Shown here: piece after piece, positions 53,089 to 62,735 of the stretch
Position numbering within the stretch: position 1 is the first letter of the stretch
Layout: each line of letters starts with the position of its first letter
From: Shimia gijangensis
GTDB lineage: Bacteria > Pseudomonadota > Alphaproteobacteria > Rhodobacterales > Rhodobacteraceae
Direction: 5' to 3'
Length of the DNA stretch: 64,000 nt
NCBI RefSeq assembly: GCF_900142085.1
Contig: NZ_FQZQ01000012.1
Location: 62,001 to 126,000 of the forward strand
Notes under the pieces: generated by a model
What the model was told of the DNA's origin: nothing
Databases searched by the model: none
What the model saw: only the letters and a program-made list of their open reading frames with translations
Program-made: the position numbers and the translations under genes

Positions 53089-55389
53089 TTATCCCCTCGC
53101 CGCAAGATGCGCGAGAACCTGATCACGCGGCCCATCCACAACCATCCGCCCGGCCTGAAGGATCAGGGTCCGGTCCGTCAAAGACAATATCGGCATTCGA
53201 TGGGTGGCGATCACCGCCGTACGACCCACAAGCCATGTTTCCAACCGGCTGACCAAAGTACGTTCCAGCGCTTGATCCAAAGCCGCGGTTGGTTCGTCCA
53301 GCAAAACCACCTTTGGGTTTTGCAACCACAATCGCGCCCATCCAATCGACTGGCGCTGACCAATTGATAGCCCCTCGCCTCCGTCGCTCACTTCAAGATC
53401 CAATCCTTTGGGGTGGCCCCGTACAAAGGCGCCAAGGCCCGCGAACTCCAGAGCTTTGAGCAATCTTTCATCATCACGTTCCAGCATGGTGAGGTTGAGG
53501 TTGTCGCGCAGGCTTCCAGCAAACAAACGCACATCCTGCGACAGATAACCAATACCGCGACGCAGATCCCGCGGATCAATCTGAGACATATCCGTACCGT
53601 CCAGCAAAACCCGCCCCTGTGCGGGCGCATAAAGACCAGACAGGACCTTGAGCATAGTAGACTTTCCCGAGCCATTGGCACCCAAAACAGCGATCCGTTG
53701 TCCTTGCTTTATGCCAATACCCGGAACGTCCAAAATAGGCGCGCCATCGTCTGTGTATTGAAACCGCAATTCTTTCAGCTCAAACTGGCCCGCCAGGTTT
53801 TCGCGACGCAGATAACTGCGCCCCTCTTCTTTTTCCTGATCTGCCCCGATGATTTCATCCAGTCCATCTAACGCACCGCGCACATTGCTCCAGCGCGCCA
53901 AAGTTCCGGCGAACTGCGTGAGTGGGGCTAAAGTGCGGCTGGTCAGGATACCAGTTGCAAAGATTGTGCCAACGGTGAACTCGCTTGCGAAAACAAGGTA
54001 AGTACCTGCAATCACAGCCAGAACATAGGTGCATTGCTGAATGCCCTGAGACCAATACGTCAGAAAAGCCGACAGGCGGCGTTGCTCTGCCGAGCCATAG
54101 GACGACGCCATGTTCAGTTCATCCCACAAGCGCAACACCCGCTCTTCGCCGCGTTGGGTTTTCAAAGTGTCCAGCTCTGAGATCGCCTCGTGCAGCAACC
54201 TCCCGGCCCGCGCCGATGCGCCTTGGGTTTGGCGTGTTAATGCGATCATGCGTTTTTGCGAAGAATAGGCAGGCAACACCATTAGAATGCCGCCCAACAC
54301 GATCAGCCAGACCAGGTTTCCAGCAATCGACGCCACAAGAAGCAAGAACACCAACACAAAGGGAATGTCTGCCAGAGTGGCAATCGTGGAAGATGTAAAG
54401 AATTCACGCACAGACCCAAACTCCCGCATCGCCGCAAACAATCCCGAAGTCGGCATCGGTTTGCGATCTGAGCGCATGCCTAACAATTTGGTCATCAGCC
54501 GCCGTTGCACCGACATTTCAATCTGACGCCCAGCCGTATCAGTCAACCTTGCGCGGGCCATTTTCAAAATCCCCTCAAGCGCAATGGCCATCATGGCTCC
54601 GATAGCCAAAACCCAAAGGGTGGCTTCAGATTGATGCGGGATCACCCGGTCGTAAACTTGTAATGAAAACAAGGCGACAGCCACGGCCAGAACATTTGCC
54701 ACAAGTGAACCCAGAATGATTTCGCCCACTTGCTTGCGATAGCGGGTGAATTCGCTCCAGAACCAGTGAGAGGACTGCACGTTTGGCGTGTGACGATCTA
54801 CAATTTGTCTGAGTGAACTGCGACCCAACAACAACGTTCCAGTGAACACCGACTGAAACTCGGGCACCGGTACTTCGGCGCGGTTGTCCGGGCAGCTTGT
54901 GTCATACACTGTCAACACGTCGTCATCCTGAGAGATAACCAGAACAAGCTGACCACTGCTCATCATTGCCAGCGCGGGCCAACGGCCGGGATCAAGCGTG
55001 GCCTTGTTGGCGATACGTGGCTTAGTTCCGGTGCTTTCCAGCGCCTTTGCCAAGGCCTTGGCGCTGACATCTCCGGGCGTATTGCTCCACATGAACTCAG
55101 CGATATCCGCGGCAGAGGTTTTTACACCGCTTAGCGCGGCCAAGGTCGAAATCAGATTGGCACGGTGTTGGATACGTTCTGCCGTATCCTCAATCATCGC
55201 GCGCAGCCCTTCCGGCCTGTCGGTGGTGTTTGCGGCAGGGACTGGAGTTTCTGTGGGCGCCGACTTCACCTCAGCCGGCCTGACCTCAGGCTTGGGCGCC
55301 AGAGTCAGCGTGACTGCACGCGGCTTTGCCGCGCTGGGTTTGGCCATCTTTTGAGCGGACAAAGTCAAGGGTGTCTTACCTCGAGTCAA
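53089..55389 (-). CDS. Type I secretion ABC exporter (LapB-like)
   Basis: 766 residues from a TTG at 55389 (ATG 55347 is an alternative). A Pro/Ala-rich N-terminal stretch (to about 60) precedes a C39-like domain without the catalytic Cys (about 65-185), then six TM helices and an ATPase: Walker A LGANGSGKST, signature LSIGQRQSIGWARL, Walker B VVLLDEPTAALDQ, switch His in VIATHRM. A degenerate C39 domain is normal for exporters of large adhesins. Start overlaps tolC by four bases. Confidence 0.92.
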   Translation of the reverse strand: MTRGKTPLTLSAQKMAKPSAAKPRAVTLTLAPKPEVRPAEVKSAPTETPVPAANTTDRPEGLRAMIEDTAERIQHRANLISTLAALSGVKTSAADIAEFMWSNTPGDVSAKALAKALESTGTKPRIANKATLDPGRWPALAMMSSGQLVLVISQDDDVLTVYDTSCPDNRAEVPVPEFQSVFTGTLLLGRSSLRQIVDRHTPNVQSSHWFWSEFTRYRKQVGEIILGSLVANVLAVAVALFSLQVYDRVIPHQSEATLWVLAIGAMMAIALEGILKMARARLTDTAGRQIEMSVQRRLMTKLLGMRSDRKPMPTSGLFAAMREFGSVREFFTSSTIATLADIPFVLVFLLLVASIAGNLVWLIVLGGILMVLPAYSSQKRMIALTRQTQGASARAGRLLHEAISELDTLKTQRGEERVLRLWDELNMASSYGSAEQRRLSAFLTYWSQGIQQCTYVLAVIAGTYLVFASEFTVGTIFATGILTSRTLAPLTQFAGTLARWSNVRGALDGLDEIIGADQEKEEGRSYLRRENLAGQFELKELRFQYTDDGAPILDVPGIGIKQGQRIAVLGANGSGKSTMLKVLSGLYAPAQGRVLLDGTDMSQIDPRDLRRGIGYLSQDVRLFAGSLRDNLNLTMLERDDERLLKALEFAGLGAFVRGHPKGLDLEVSDGGEGLSIGQRQSIGWARLWLQNPKVVLLDEPTAALDQALERTLVSRLETWLVGRTAVIATHRMPILSLTDRTLILQAGRMVVDGPRDQVLAHLAARG

Positions 55390-56702
55390 ATCTTATCCCC
55401 GTCGGCCAGCGCACCAAGGTCACGTGCCAATTCAAATTCTGTGAGATAAGTCTGGTATTTTGCCCGCACATAGGCCTTTTCCCGTTCGATTAGTTGCTCA
55501 TAGACATTGACCACATCCATGACGCTACGCTGCCCGGCCTGGAACTGGCGCTCAAACAATCGAAAAGTCTCTCGGCTGGCTTTGGCGAGTTTTCTGGCCT
55601 CAACCTCCTGACGGCGATAAGATACAAGGTTTTGACGCAGCCGGCTTTGGTCGCGACGCGCATTTTCGCGCGCTTCGTCGATTTGACGGTGTGCAATATC
55701 CTTGCTCGCTTCGATGGCCTTGATCTGAGACCCGGTTCCCAACCCCAAAGGTTGATCCAATTTGGCCCCCAAGGCGCCGATCGTGTTATTGTTGGTCACG
55801 CTGGCCGAAGCGGTGAGTGTGGGCAACAGGCCTGCACGCTCTGCGGTGGCCCTTGCAATGCTACGGTCTGCTTCGGATTGCGCCAGAAGGATCGAAAGAT
55901 TTTCCGCATCGCGAAGCGGAGGCGCCATCACCAACGGTTCACCTGTCGCCGCAAAGGACTGTCCGGTCATTGCACTGAGTTCAGCACGCGACGTGGCAGC
56001 CGCTTCTTTTGCGGTCTGAACAGCCCAACGCATGTCATTGACTTTACCTTCGACGACCCGTTGGTCCGACTGGTCACCAACACCGCCCTTGACCCGCCCC
56101 ACAACGATCCGTTCAAATCCCTGCATCCGCGTCAAAGCAGTGCCGGCAAGTGCCGCCTGCTCATCCGCCTGAGCTGCCGAGGTATAGAGAGACAAGGCCG
56201 TGTAAACGCGCTCATTCATATCAATAGAGAGATTGGTTGCTGCGACTTCAACATCTGCAGCAGCAAACGCTCTTTCAGCCTTGCGACGACCATTGTCGAA
56301 CAAAACCTGTTCAATCAGAATGCCCGCAACCAAATCACTAAGGCTTGTCAGGCTGACATTTGGGCCGAGTGTTGGAAGCCAGTTCTTATTTTCGGCGTCG
56401 GCCCTGAGACGCGCACTCCGCAATTCTGCTTCTGCAGCCCGCGAACTGGAGGCCAAGGCTGCGGCTGCCACGGTTGAGTATGCGCTTGGATTTTCGAGCA
56501 AGGATCGACGGGCCAGTAAATCTGAGATCACTTCAGATTGAGGAGCTTCGGCATCTTGTGTGAAACTGCCATCAGCGCGCGACACCTCTTTGGTTTCGCG
56601 GGTCGAAAGAAACGTTGAGTTGTCCAGCTGTGGCAACGATTGCATGCAACCGCTCAGGCCCAAAACTACCAGCAATCCCGCCAGAGTCACCCCAGTTTTC
56701 AC
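55386..56702 (-). CDS. tolC: TolC-family outer-membrane channel of the type I secretion operon
   Basis: 438 residues from GTG 56702 (GGAAGGAGGCATAAG upstream). Lipoprotein-type signal (LVVLGLSGCMQ) followed by the duplicated TolC coiled-coil architecture, with ELSAMTG in the middle and QFQAGQRSVMDVVNVYEQLIEREKAYVRAKYQ near the end, as in TolC/LapE. Exports the product of the adjacent adhesin gene, if any is made. Confidence 0.92.
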   Translation of the reverse strand: MKTGVTLAGLLVVLGLSGCMQSLPQLDNSTFLSTRETKEVSRADGSFTQDAEAPQSEVISDLLARRSLLENPSAYSTVAAAALASSSRAAEAELRSARLRADAENKNWLPTLGPNVSLTSLSDLVAGILIEQVLFDNGRRKAERAFAAADVEVAATNLSIDMNERVYTALSLYTSAAQADEQAALAGTALTRMQGFERIVVGRVKGGVGDQSDQRVVEGKVNDMRWAVQTAKEAAATSRAELSAMTGQSFAATGEPLVMAPPLRDAENLSILLAQSEADRSIARATAERAGLLPTLTASASVTNNNTIGALGAKLDQPLGLGTGSQIKAIEASKDIAHRQIDEARENARRDQSRLRQNLVSYRRQEVEARKLAKASRETFRLFERQFQAGQRSVMDVVNVYEQLIEREKAYVRAKYQTYLTEFELARDLGALADGDKI

Positions 56703-56723
56703 CTTATGCCTCCTTCCAGTTCC

Positions 56724-56743
56724 GCCCTTTTCTTTGAGAAAGG
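56724..56743 (-). terminator. Weak hairpin between adhesin gene and tolC
   Basis: CCCTTTT / GAAAGGG stem of about seven pairs (56724-56743) in the 88-base gap between the adhesin stop and the tolC start. It could attenuate expression of the secretion genes; no clear T-tract, so it is a weak candidate. Confidence 0.35.
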
Positions 56744-56790
56744 GTCAGATTTCCGGTGCGGCAAAACTGTCGCTCCGGGGGTGTTCAAGA

Positions 56791-59700
56791 TCAAATAATA
56801 ACCGTGATGTCCTGCTCGATCATAAGCGATGTACCGGTATCGCCGACTGTATACACATTGTAATTTTGCCCATTCATCTCAACTACTTGCGATGTTTGAA
56901 CGGCACCGGCGACAGTCACGGTGTCATCCGCACCGCCGTGAATGGCCAGTGCATCATCTGGCCCCGTCAGGCTTTGAATTTGCGCTTCGGTCAGAACAAT
57001 GTTGGTATCCGAGGCGTAATCCAGTTCAAGCGCACTGATGTCAAAGTTGATCAGACCCGGGTTGTCAATGGTTCCGGCATTTGTGGCATTGTCATCCAAC
57101 ACAACCAACGTTCCGGATTCATTGCCCGCAACGTCGGTCGAGCTGATGACCAGATGAGTGCCGTCAAAAACCGGCGTGTCGAACGTAAACTCTGTTCCAA
57201 AAACTGGGTCTGTTGATTCACTATAGCTGGGCGTTCTCACAGCGCCGTCATTTTGGAATGTTGAAACCGTGGCTTCATCGGTCGCACTAAACGTGCTGAT
57301 ACGGCGAACATCTTCGCCCGTATAGGTCACCGAGTCGATATTCGGAGCGTCCACTTCGGTATCGACCTGAAAGGTTTCATTGAAAGTTTCGATGTTGCCT
57401 GCAATATCCGTTGCCGTGATTTCTGCATTAGCCGTGTAGGTGCCCTGAGCCAAATCACCAGCTTCAACTTGAACGCTCCAATTGCCCGCGGCGTCTGCAA
57501 CCATGGTGTAGATTTTGCCTTCCAGATCAACCTGAATGGTGGATTCAGGCTCTGAGGTGCCTGACAGTTCAAAACCGTCGTCCATTTCGGCCGCGTTGAT
57601 AATGTCATCCGCGGTTTGGCTGGAAACGATGCCCAGATTGTCAACGACCGTATCCAGTTCGACCGTGCCTGACACACTTTGAGTATTGCCTGCAGTGTCA
57701 GAAATCGACGCTGTGATGGGCAAGGTTGCAGTGCCAGTTGGGACCTCATGCGCCTCAAAGGTCGTGGTCCAGTTGCCGCTGCCATCGGCAATCACCGTGT
57801 GACTGGCATCCCCAAGCTCAACCGTCACAGTCAGCCCCGGCGTCGCGGTACCTGAGATTTCAACACCTCCGTCACGCTCAACGGCGTTGATCGTATTGTC
57901 AACTTCGATCGGGTCTGTGGACAAATCCACTTCGCCCAAAACAATGTCCACCGTGACCTCCGTCGAAGTGGTTGGCTGTTGCCTGCAGAATCCGTTGAAA
58001 CCACTGTGGCGGTTGAGGTGTATTCGCCAGAAGGAATACTGCCCGACTCGAATTCGACCGCCCAATTCCCGGCTGAATCTACAGTAGCGGTACGTGTCAC
58101 TCCGGCGAGAGTGACCTGAACCTGCGATCCGGCCTCGGCCGTGCCGGCCAGTGTAACGCCAGCATCAGCCTCGGCCGCGTTCACTATGCCGTCCCCCCCG
58201 CCCCACCCCGGAGCAAGCGTGACAAAGGTTTCGGTGTCTATTGCGACGGATCCGGTTGTTGTCTCTGTGTTTCCTGCAACATCAGTGGCGCTTACCGAAA
58301 CCGCGGCATCGTATTCCCCCGCGGGCACCTCTGATGCGGCAAAGACTGCATTCCAGCTTCCGTCCGTCTCAGCTGTAACCGTTCGCGTCACACCAAGCAT
58401 GGTCACACTCACTGTGGCACCGGGCTCGGCTGTGCCGGTTAGTGTTGCGCCAGCGGCCTGTTCTGCCGCGTTGATGACACCATCCCCAGTCTGATCTGCA
58501 TCCATCGTGACAAAGGTCGTCGTGTCAACATGGAGTGTGCCAGTGGTTGTGGTGCTGTTGCCATATGCATCCGTGGCTACGGCCGTCACCTCTGCATCAT
58601 ACTCACCCTGCGGAAGCGTTGCGGGATCAAAGCTGAAGCTCCAATTGCCGTTGCCGTCAGCGACAACAACCCCGGTGACGCCCTGCATTGTCACCTCGAC
58701 CGAAGCACCGGCTTCTGCAGTACCGGAAACTTCCAGCACATTTGCCGCTTCGGCAGCATTGACCACATCGTCTTCTGCGGTCACGCCAATCGCAAGATCA
58801 GGCGCCACAGTATCGACCACCAACGTTTCGGTGATCGTTGTGCTGTTGCCACGGGCATCCGTGGCGGTGATGATGACGTCTGCTTCATACTCGCCAGTTG
58901 CGATTTCATCGGACGTAAACGAGACGGTCCACTGACCAAGATCATTGGCGGTCGTGGAATAAGTTGTTCCTTGAATTTCCACGTCGATTGTCGCCCCGGC
59001 TTCGCCAGTACCTGCGATAACGACCCCGTCCTGATGACCCTCAGCGTTTTCAAAGCCACCAACAGATTGGGTGCCTTGCAACACCTCAACGTTGGGTGGT
59101 GTGGTGTCGATATCTACGGAAGGTCCCTCCAGCGAGGTAACGCCGCCCGAAGGATCCGTTACCTCCACAACCGCTTCATAAATTCCATCATCAGGTAATT
59201 CGTCGGGCCCGAAGGTCACCGTCCACATTCCGTCATCATCAATGATCGGTTCACGGGCCACTCCGCCAATTGTCACTACAACGCTATCCCCGGGATCACC
59301 ATCACCTGCAATCACGACGGTGTCCGCAATATCCCCTCCTACGACCCGGTCGACATCCGCATCAAAAACGGATGGAGCGGCCGAGCCACCATCTGACCCG
59401 CCATCATCGCCCAGTAGCACGCTTCCGACTAATGCCGCGCCGCCGGCGGCCGCGCCCAGACCAGCAAAACCGCCCAGAAAAGGGGCCACCAAAGCGGCCA
59501 CAACAGGTTCAATCCGCTCCAGATCCAAAAAAACGAGATCGTCGTAGGCGCTCCACTTTTCATCCATGGCGACAGCATCATAGCTGGCCAGCAAAGCATC
59601 ATCACCCCCATCCACAAGGCGAACTTCATGCAACTCACCATGCGATCCGACAAAGAGATGCCGGCCACCCTCTGGAGCACCATCTGCGAAATACCCCGTC

Positions 59701-59928
59701 AAAATAAGAACTTCTCCAGACGCCAGCACGACATGCAAATCGGCACCGTGTCGCTGATATGCATGCACATCAGACGCCTAGAGGTTCAGGGAGACATCCT
59801 GAATTGCGGTCACATCGATGGAAGAGGATACGCCTGTTTCAAAGTTACCTTTATGCACAGACCCGCCCGGATTACCCCGCCCGGATTACCCCGCCCGGAT
59901 TACGGACGGCAAAGCCGATCGCACTCAT
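56791..59928 (-). pseudogene. Broken gene for a large type I-secreted Ig-like repeat adhesin (BapA-prefix type)
   Basis: Reconstructed protein of about 1,035 residues. The 5' end at ATG 59928 codes MSAIGFAVRNPGG; three perfect 14-bp repeats (59862-59903) then shift the frame. After the repeats the right frame resumes as VSLNL, an amber TAG (59778-59780), then ASDVHAYQRHG and the prefix domain, a hydrophobic Gly/Ala stretch, and Ig-like repeats of about 100 residues (motifs TxNGNWS, AGNTET/AGNST). A further 1-base loss near 57970 moves the C-terminal 424 residues (57964-56791) to another frame; these end in a type I export-like tail (ITVII). Longest intact pieces: 59768-57831 and 58065-56791. 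No RTX nonapeptides. Confidence 0.8.
59862..59903. repeat. Three tandem copies of a 14-bp unit in the adhesin 5' end
   Basis: CCCGCCCGGATTAC occurs at 59862-59875, 59876-59889 and 59890-59903 without mismatch. Fourteen is not a multiple of three, so copy-number change shifts the reading frame: one copy puts ATG 59928 in frame with the downstream prefix domain, three do not. Confidence 0.92.
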
Positions 59929-60174
59929 AAAATTCACCACTCGTTAAACGGACCGCGATTATCGGCCTCTATTGTATCTGGCCGTACGTTAACGAATTCG
60001 CGAATCACTCGCTAGTTCTTTTTCGCCCTGGTTACACAAAATGTTGCAAAACTAGCGCGATATAGTGGTGTTTCAGGCCAAAACCTCGCTCTTTTCCGCA
60101 GGCAAAGAGAAAAACCCCCGAGCACCACAAGGCGCGCGGAGGCTATTATTTTTCTAAATTCATGCCCACTCAGA
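59929..60174. other. Intergenic region between adhesin gene and dehydrogenase gene
   Basis: About 245 bases of comparatively A/T-rich sequence. It holds the adhesin promoter region and the terminator candidate at 60110-60142. No gene or FNR-type box recognised. Confidence 0.5.
60110..60142 (-). terminator. Candidate terminator after the FAD/GcvT dehydrogenase gene
   Basis: On the minus strand CCTCCG-CGCGCC / GGTGCT-CGGGGG forms an imperfect 12-bp stem (60115-60142, with G-T pairs and one mismatch) followed by TTTTT (60114-60110), 32 bases after the stop codon. Confidence 0.55.
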
Positions 60175-62634
60175 TCAGCACTTAATCTTTTGCATGCCAG
60201 CATCGTAAAGAGGCTTCAAGGAAGCGGTGGCCTTAACCTTAACCCCTGCAATTTCCACCTCCCAGTCGCCTTCATTGACGATGGCTGCTTTCAGAGGTTC
60301 ATCAATCCCGACAAAGCCGATCCCTACCGCCCCACCCAGAGAGTGGCCGTAGCCACCGATTTGCATGTGGCCAACTTCTTGGCCGTTGAGATAAATACAC
60401 TCACTGCCATAGAGCAGCGGCTCTGGATCTTGCAGCAGGAATTGCAGCATGCGGTTCTTGGGGATGCCTTGCTCTTTGATTTCGGCCAAGGCGTCTCGAC
60501 CGATAAACCCACCCGGCTTGTCCAGCTTCACTGCAAACCCAAGCCCTGCTTCAATTGGGTTGTCGGTGTTATCCACATCAAGGCCAAAGTCACGGTACGC
60601 CTTTTCTAACCGCAGAGAGTTCAATGTTTGCATGCCCGCATCGCGCAAACCGAATTGTTTTCCGGCCTCTTTCAAAAGATCATAAATCTGATTGGCCGCA
60701 TAAGACGGCACCTGAAGCTCCCAACCCAACTCTCCGACAAAGGTTACACGGAAGGCTTTGATAACCCAGTATCCGACATCAATGTCCTGCCATGTCATGA
60801 ACGGAAATGCGTCATTGGACATGTCTGCGGACGTGACCTGCTCCATCAACATCCGGGCCTTGGGGCCGTGAATATTGATCTGCGTAATGGCTGGCGTCAG
60901 ATCGGTGATCACCACCACCTCGCCGTCTTGAATGTGACGTTTCATCCGCATCAGCGTGTGGCCATGGCTGTTTTCCCCCACAACCACCATGAACTTGTCA
61001 TCGGCCAGACGTGTTACTGTCAGGTCGGCCTCGAACCCACCCTTTTCATTGACCCACGCCGTATATACCAAGCGGCCGGGCTCTACATCGACATCGTTGC
61101 AGGACAAACGGCTCATAAGGGAGAGTGCGTCAGGGCCTTCGACGTTGAACTTGGACATGGTCGACATATCCATGATGATCACGTCTTCGCGGGCGGCGCG
61201 ATGCTCTTCTGCGTGCCAGTCCCACCAGTTTTGCCGGTGCCAGCTGTAGTTTTCAATCTTGGCTTCTTCCGGCGATGGCGCAAACCAATCCGGCATTTCC
61301 CAGCCGTGCCCTTCGGCGAACCATGCACCAGATGCGGCCAGACGATCATGCAGCACCGAACGCTTCAGGTCTCGCGCAGTCTCGTATCCGTCGTTATGGT
61401 AATGCTGTCCGAACATCTTACCCAACAACTCGGGTCCGCGATCTCTGCGGAAGGCTTTTGTGGCTTCGTGGCGAGTAAAGCGGTTCACATTAATGCCAGT
61501 GACATCGATCGGCGGATGGCCGTCATAAATCCATTGCGCCAGTACTTTGCCAGTCCCTGCCCCATTCAAAATGCCCAAACTGTTCATGCCACATGCGACA
61601 AAGCAATTTCGCAGTTCTGGCGTTTCACCGACCAGCGGCGCGAGGTCTGGCGTGAAGCTTTCTGGCCCACAAAACAGTTTACGTACGCCGACATTCAACG
61701 CATCCGGTACCCGCGAGTATGCTTTTTCCAGATGTGGGCCAACGCGATCCCAATCCGGTTCGATTTCACCGAAGGAGAAATTTTCAGGGATCGAATCCAG
61801 CTTCCAAGGGGCGGCACCGGGTTCAAACAGACCCAGCATCAGACCACCAACTTCTTCGCGATAATACGTATAGGTCGAAGGGTCTTCCAAAACAGGCAGA
61901 TTGCGGCTTAGGCCAGGGAGATCTTCTGTTATCAGGTAATAGTGTTCTGCCGCTTGCAGTGGCAGGTTGATGCCCGCCTTGGCGCCAAGCTGACGTGACC
62001 ACATCCCTCCACAGATCACGACATTCTCGGCTGTGATGATCTGGCCATCTGCCGTTTTGACACCCGTGGCTGCGCCATTTTTGGCCAAAATTTCGGCAAC
62101 GGTCACGCCTTCAAAGATCTGTGCGCCCCCCATACGTGCGCCTTTGGCCAACGACATAGTCAGGTCAACGGGGTTCGCTCGGCCATCTTTTTCAATGTAG
62201 AAACCAGCCAGAACGTCATCCAGATCGCCAATCGGAAACAGGTCTTTGGTCTCCTGCGGCGAGATTTCCACAATATCGATGTTATGACGACGCATGAATG
62301 GCGCAAGGCGGCGCATTTCGTGCACACGCTCTTCGTTGTTGGCAATTTGCAGGTATCCAACATCGGAAAAGCCCGTGGAAAGACCTGTTTCTTTTTCCAG
62401 ATTGGCATAGAGATCGCGGCCATGGGTATAAATTTCGCACTCTGCCTCGGACTTCAAAAGCCCGGCCACAATCAATCCGGCGGCATGCCAGGTGGTGCCG
62501 CAAGTCAGTTGATCCCTTTCCAGCACAACCACATCGGTCATCCCCAACTTGGTCAGATGATAGGCCGTATTCACGCCGATTGAGCCGCCCCCAATAATGA
62601 CGGTTTGCGCGTGTGTCGGAAGAGGTTTGCTCAT
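60175..62634 (-). CDS. FAD-dependent demethylating dehydrogenase with GcvT domain (dimethylglycine/sarcosine dehydrogenase type)
   Basis: 819 residues. N-terminal FAD domain with IIGGGSIGVNTAYHL (residues about 12-26) and TCGTTWHAAG, whose His is the usual covalent flavin site in this family; then FAO_M linker and a C-terminal GcvT/aminomethyltransferase domain (about 430-810: MDMSTMSKFNVEGPDALSLM, FVGELGWELQVPS, RLEKAYRDFG) that would trap the methyl as methylene-THF. Oxidises an N-methyl compound such as dimethylglycine or sarcosine; the exact substrate is open. Divergent from a BetI-like regulator that likely controls it. Confidence 0.88.
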   Translation of the reverse strand: MSKPLPTHAQTVIIGGGSIGVNTAYHLTKLGMTDVVVLERDQLTCGTTWHAAGLIVAGLLKSEAECEIYTHGRDLYANLEKETGLSTGFSDVGYLQIANNEERVHEMRRLAPFMRRHNIDIVEISPQETKDLFPIGDLDDVLAGFYIEKDGRANPVDLTMSLAKGARMGGAQIFEGVTVAEILAKNGAATGVKTADGQIITAENVVICGGMWSRQLGAKAGINLPLQAAEHYYLITEDLPGLSRNLPVLEDPSTYTYYREEVGGLMLGLFEPGAAPWKLDSIPENFSFGEIEPDWDRVGPHLEKAYSRVPDALNVGVRKLFCGPESFTPDLAPLVGETPELRNCFVACGMNSLGILNGAGTGKVLAQWIYDGHPPIDVTGINVNRFTRHEATKAFRRDRGPELLGKMFGQHYHNDGYETARDLKRSVLHDRLAASGAWFAEGHGWEMPDWFAPSPEEAKIENYSWHRQNWWDWHAEEHRAAREDVIIMDMSTMSKFNVEGPDALSLMSRLSCNDVDVEPGRLVYTAWVNEKGGFEADLTVTRLADDKFMVVVGENSHGHTLMRMKRHIQDGEVVVITDLTPAITQINIHGPKARMLMEQVTSADMSNDAFPFMTWQDIDVGYWVIKAFRVTFVGELGWELQVPSYAANQIYDLLKEAGKQFGLRDAGMQTLNSLRLEKAYRDFGLDVDNTDNPIEAGLGFAVKLDKPGGFIGRDALAEIKEQGIPKNRMLQFLLQDPEPLLYGSECIYLNGQEVGHMQIGGYGHSLGGAVGIGFVGIDEPLKAAIVNEGDWEVEIAGVKVKATASLKPLYDAGMQKIKC

Positions 62635-62660
62635 GGGATTACTCCATCAAAGATTCGAAT

Positions 62661-62670
62661 TTTGATCAAA
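62661..62670. promoter_or_regulatory. Candidate regulator site in the divergent region
   Basis: TTTGATCAAA is a perfect 10-bp palindrome 27 bases upstream of the dehydrogenase start and 66 from the BetI-like start. Short palindromes arise by chance in A/T-rich spacers, so this is tentative. Confidence 0.3.
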
Positions 62671-62735
62671 TTAATGAATTGACTTTGACCAAAAGGCAAG
62701 CAATTGATTGAAGGACCATTCAGTGGAATAGATTA

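Noticed and set aside
60628-61911. 427-codon open frame on the plus strand opposite the FAD/GcvT dehydrogenase
   Set aside because: No start signal or domain; the minus strand codes the full dehydrogenase.
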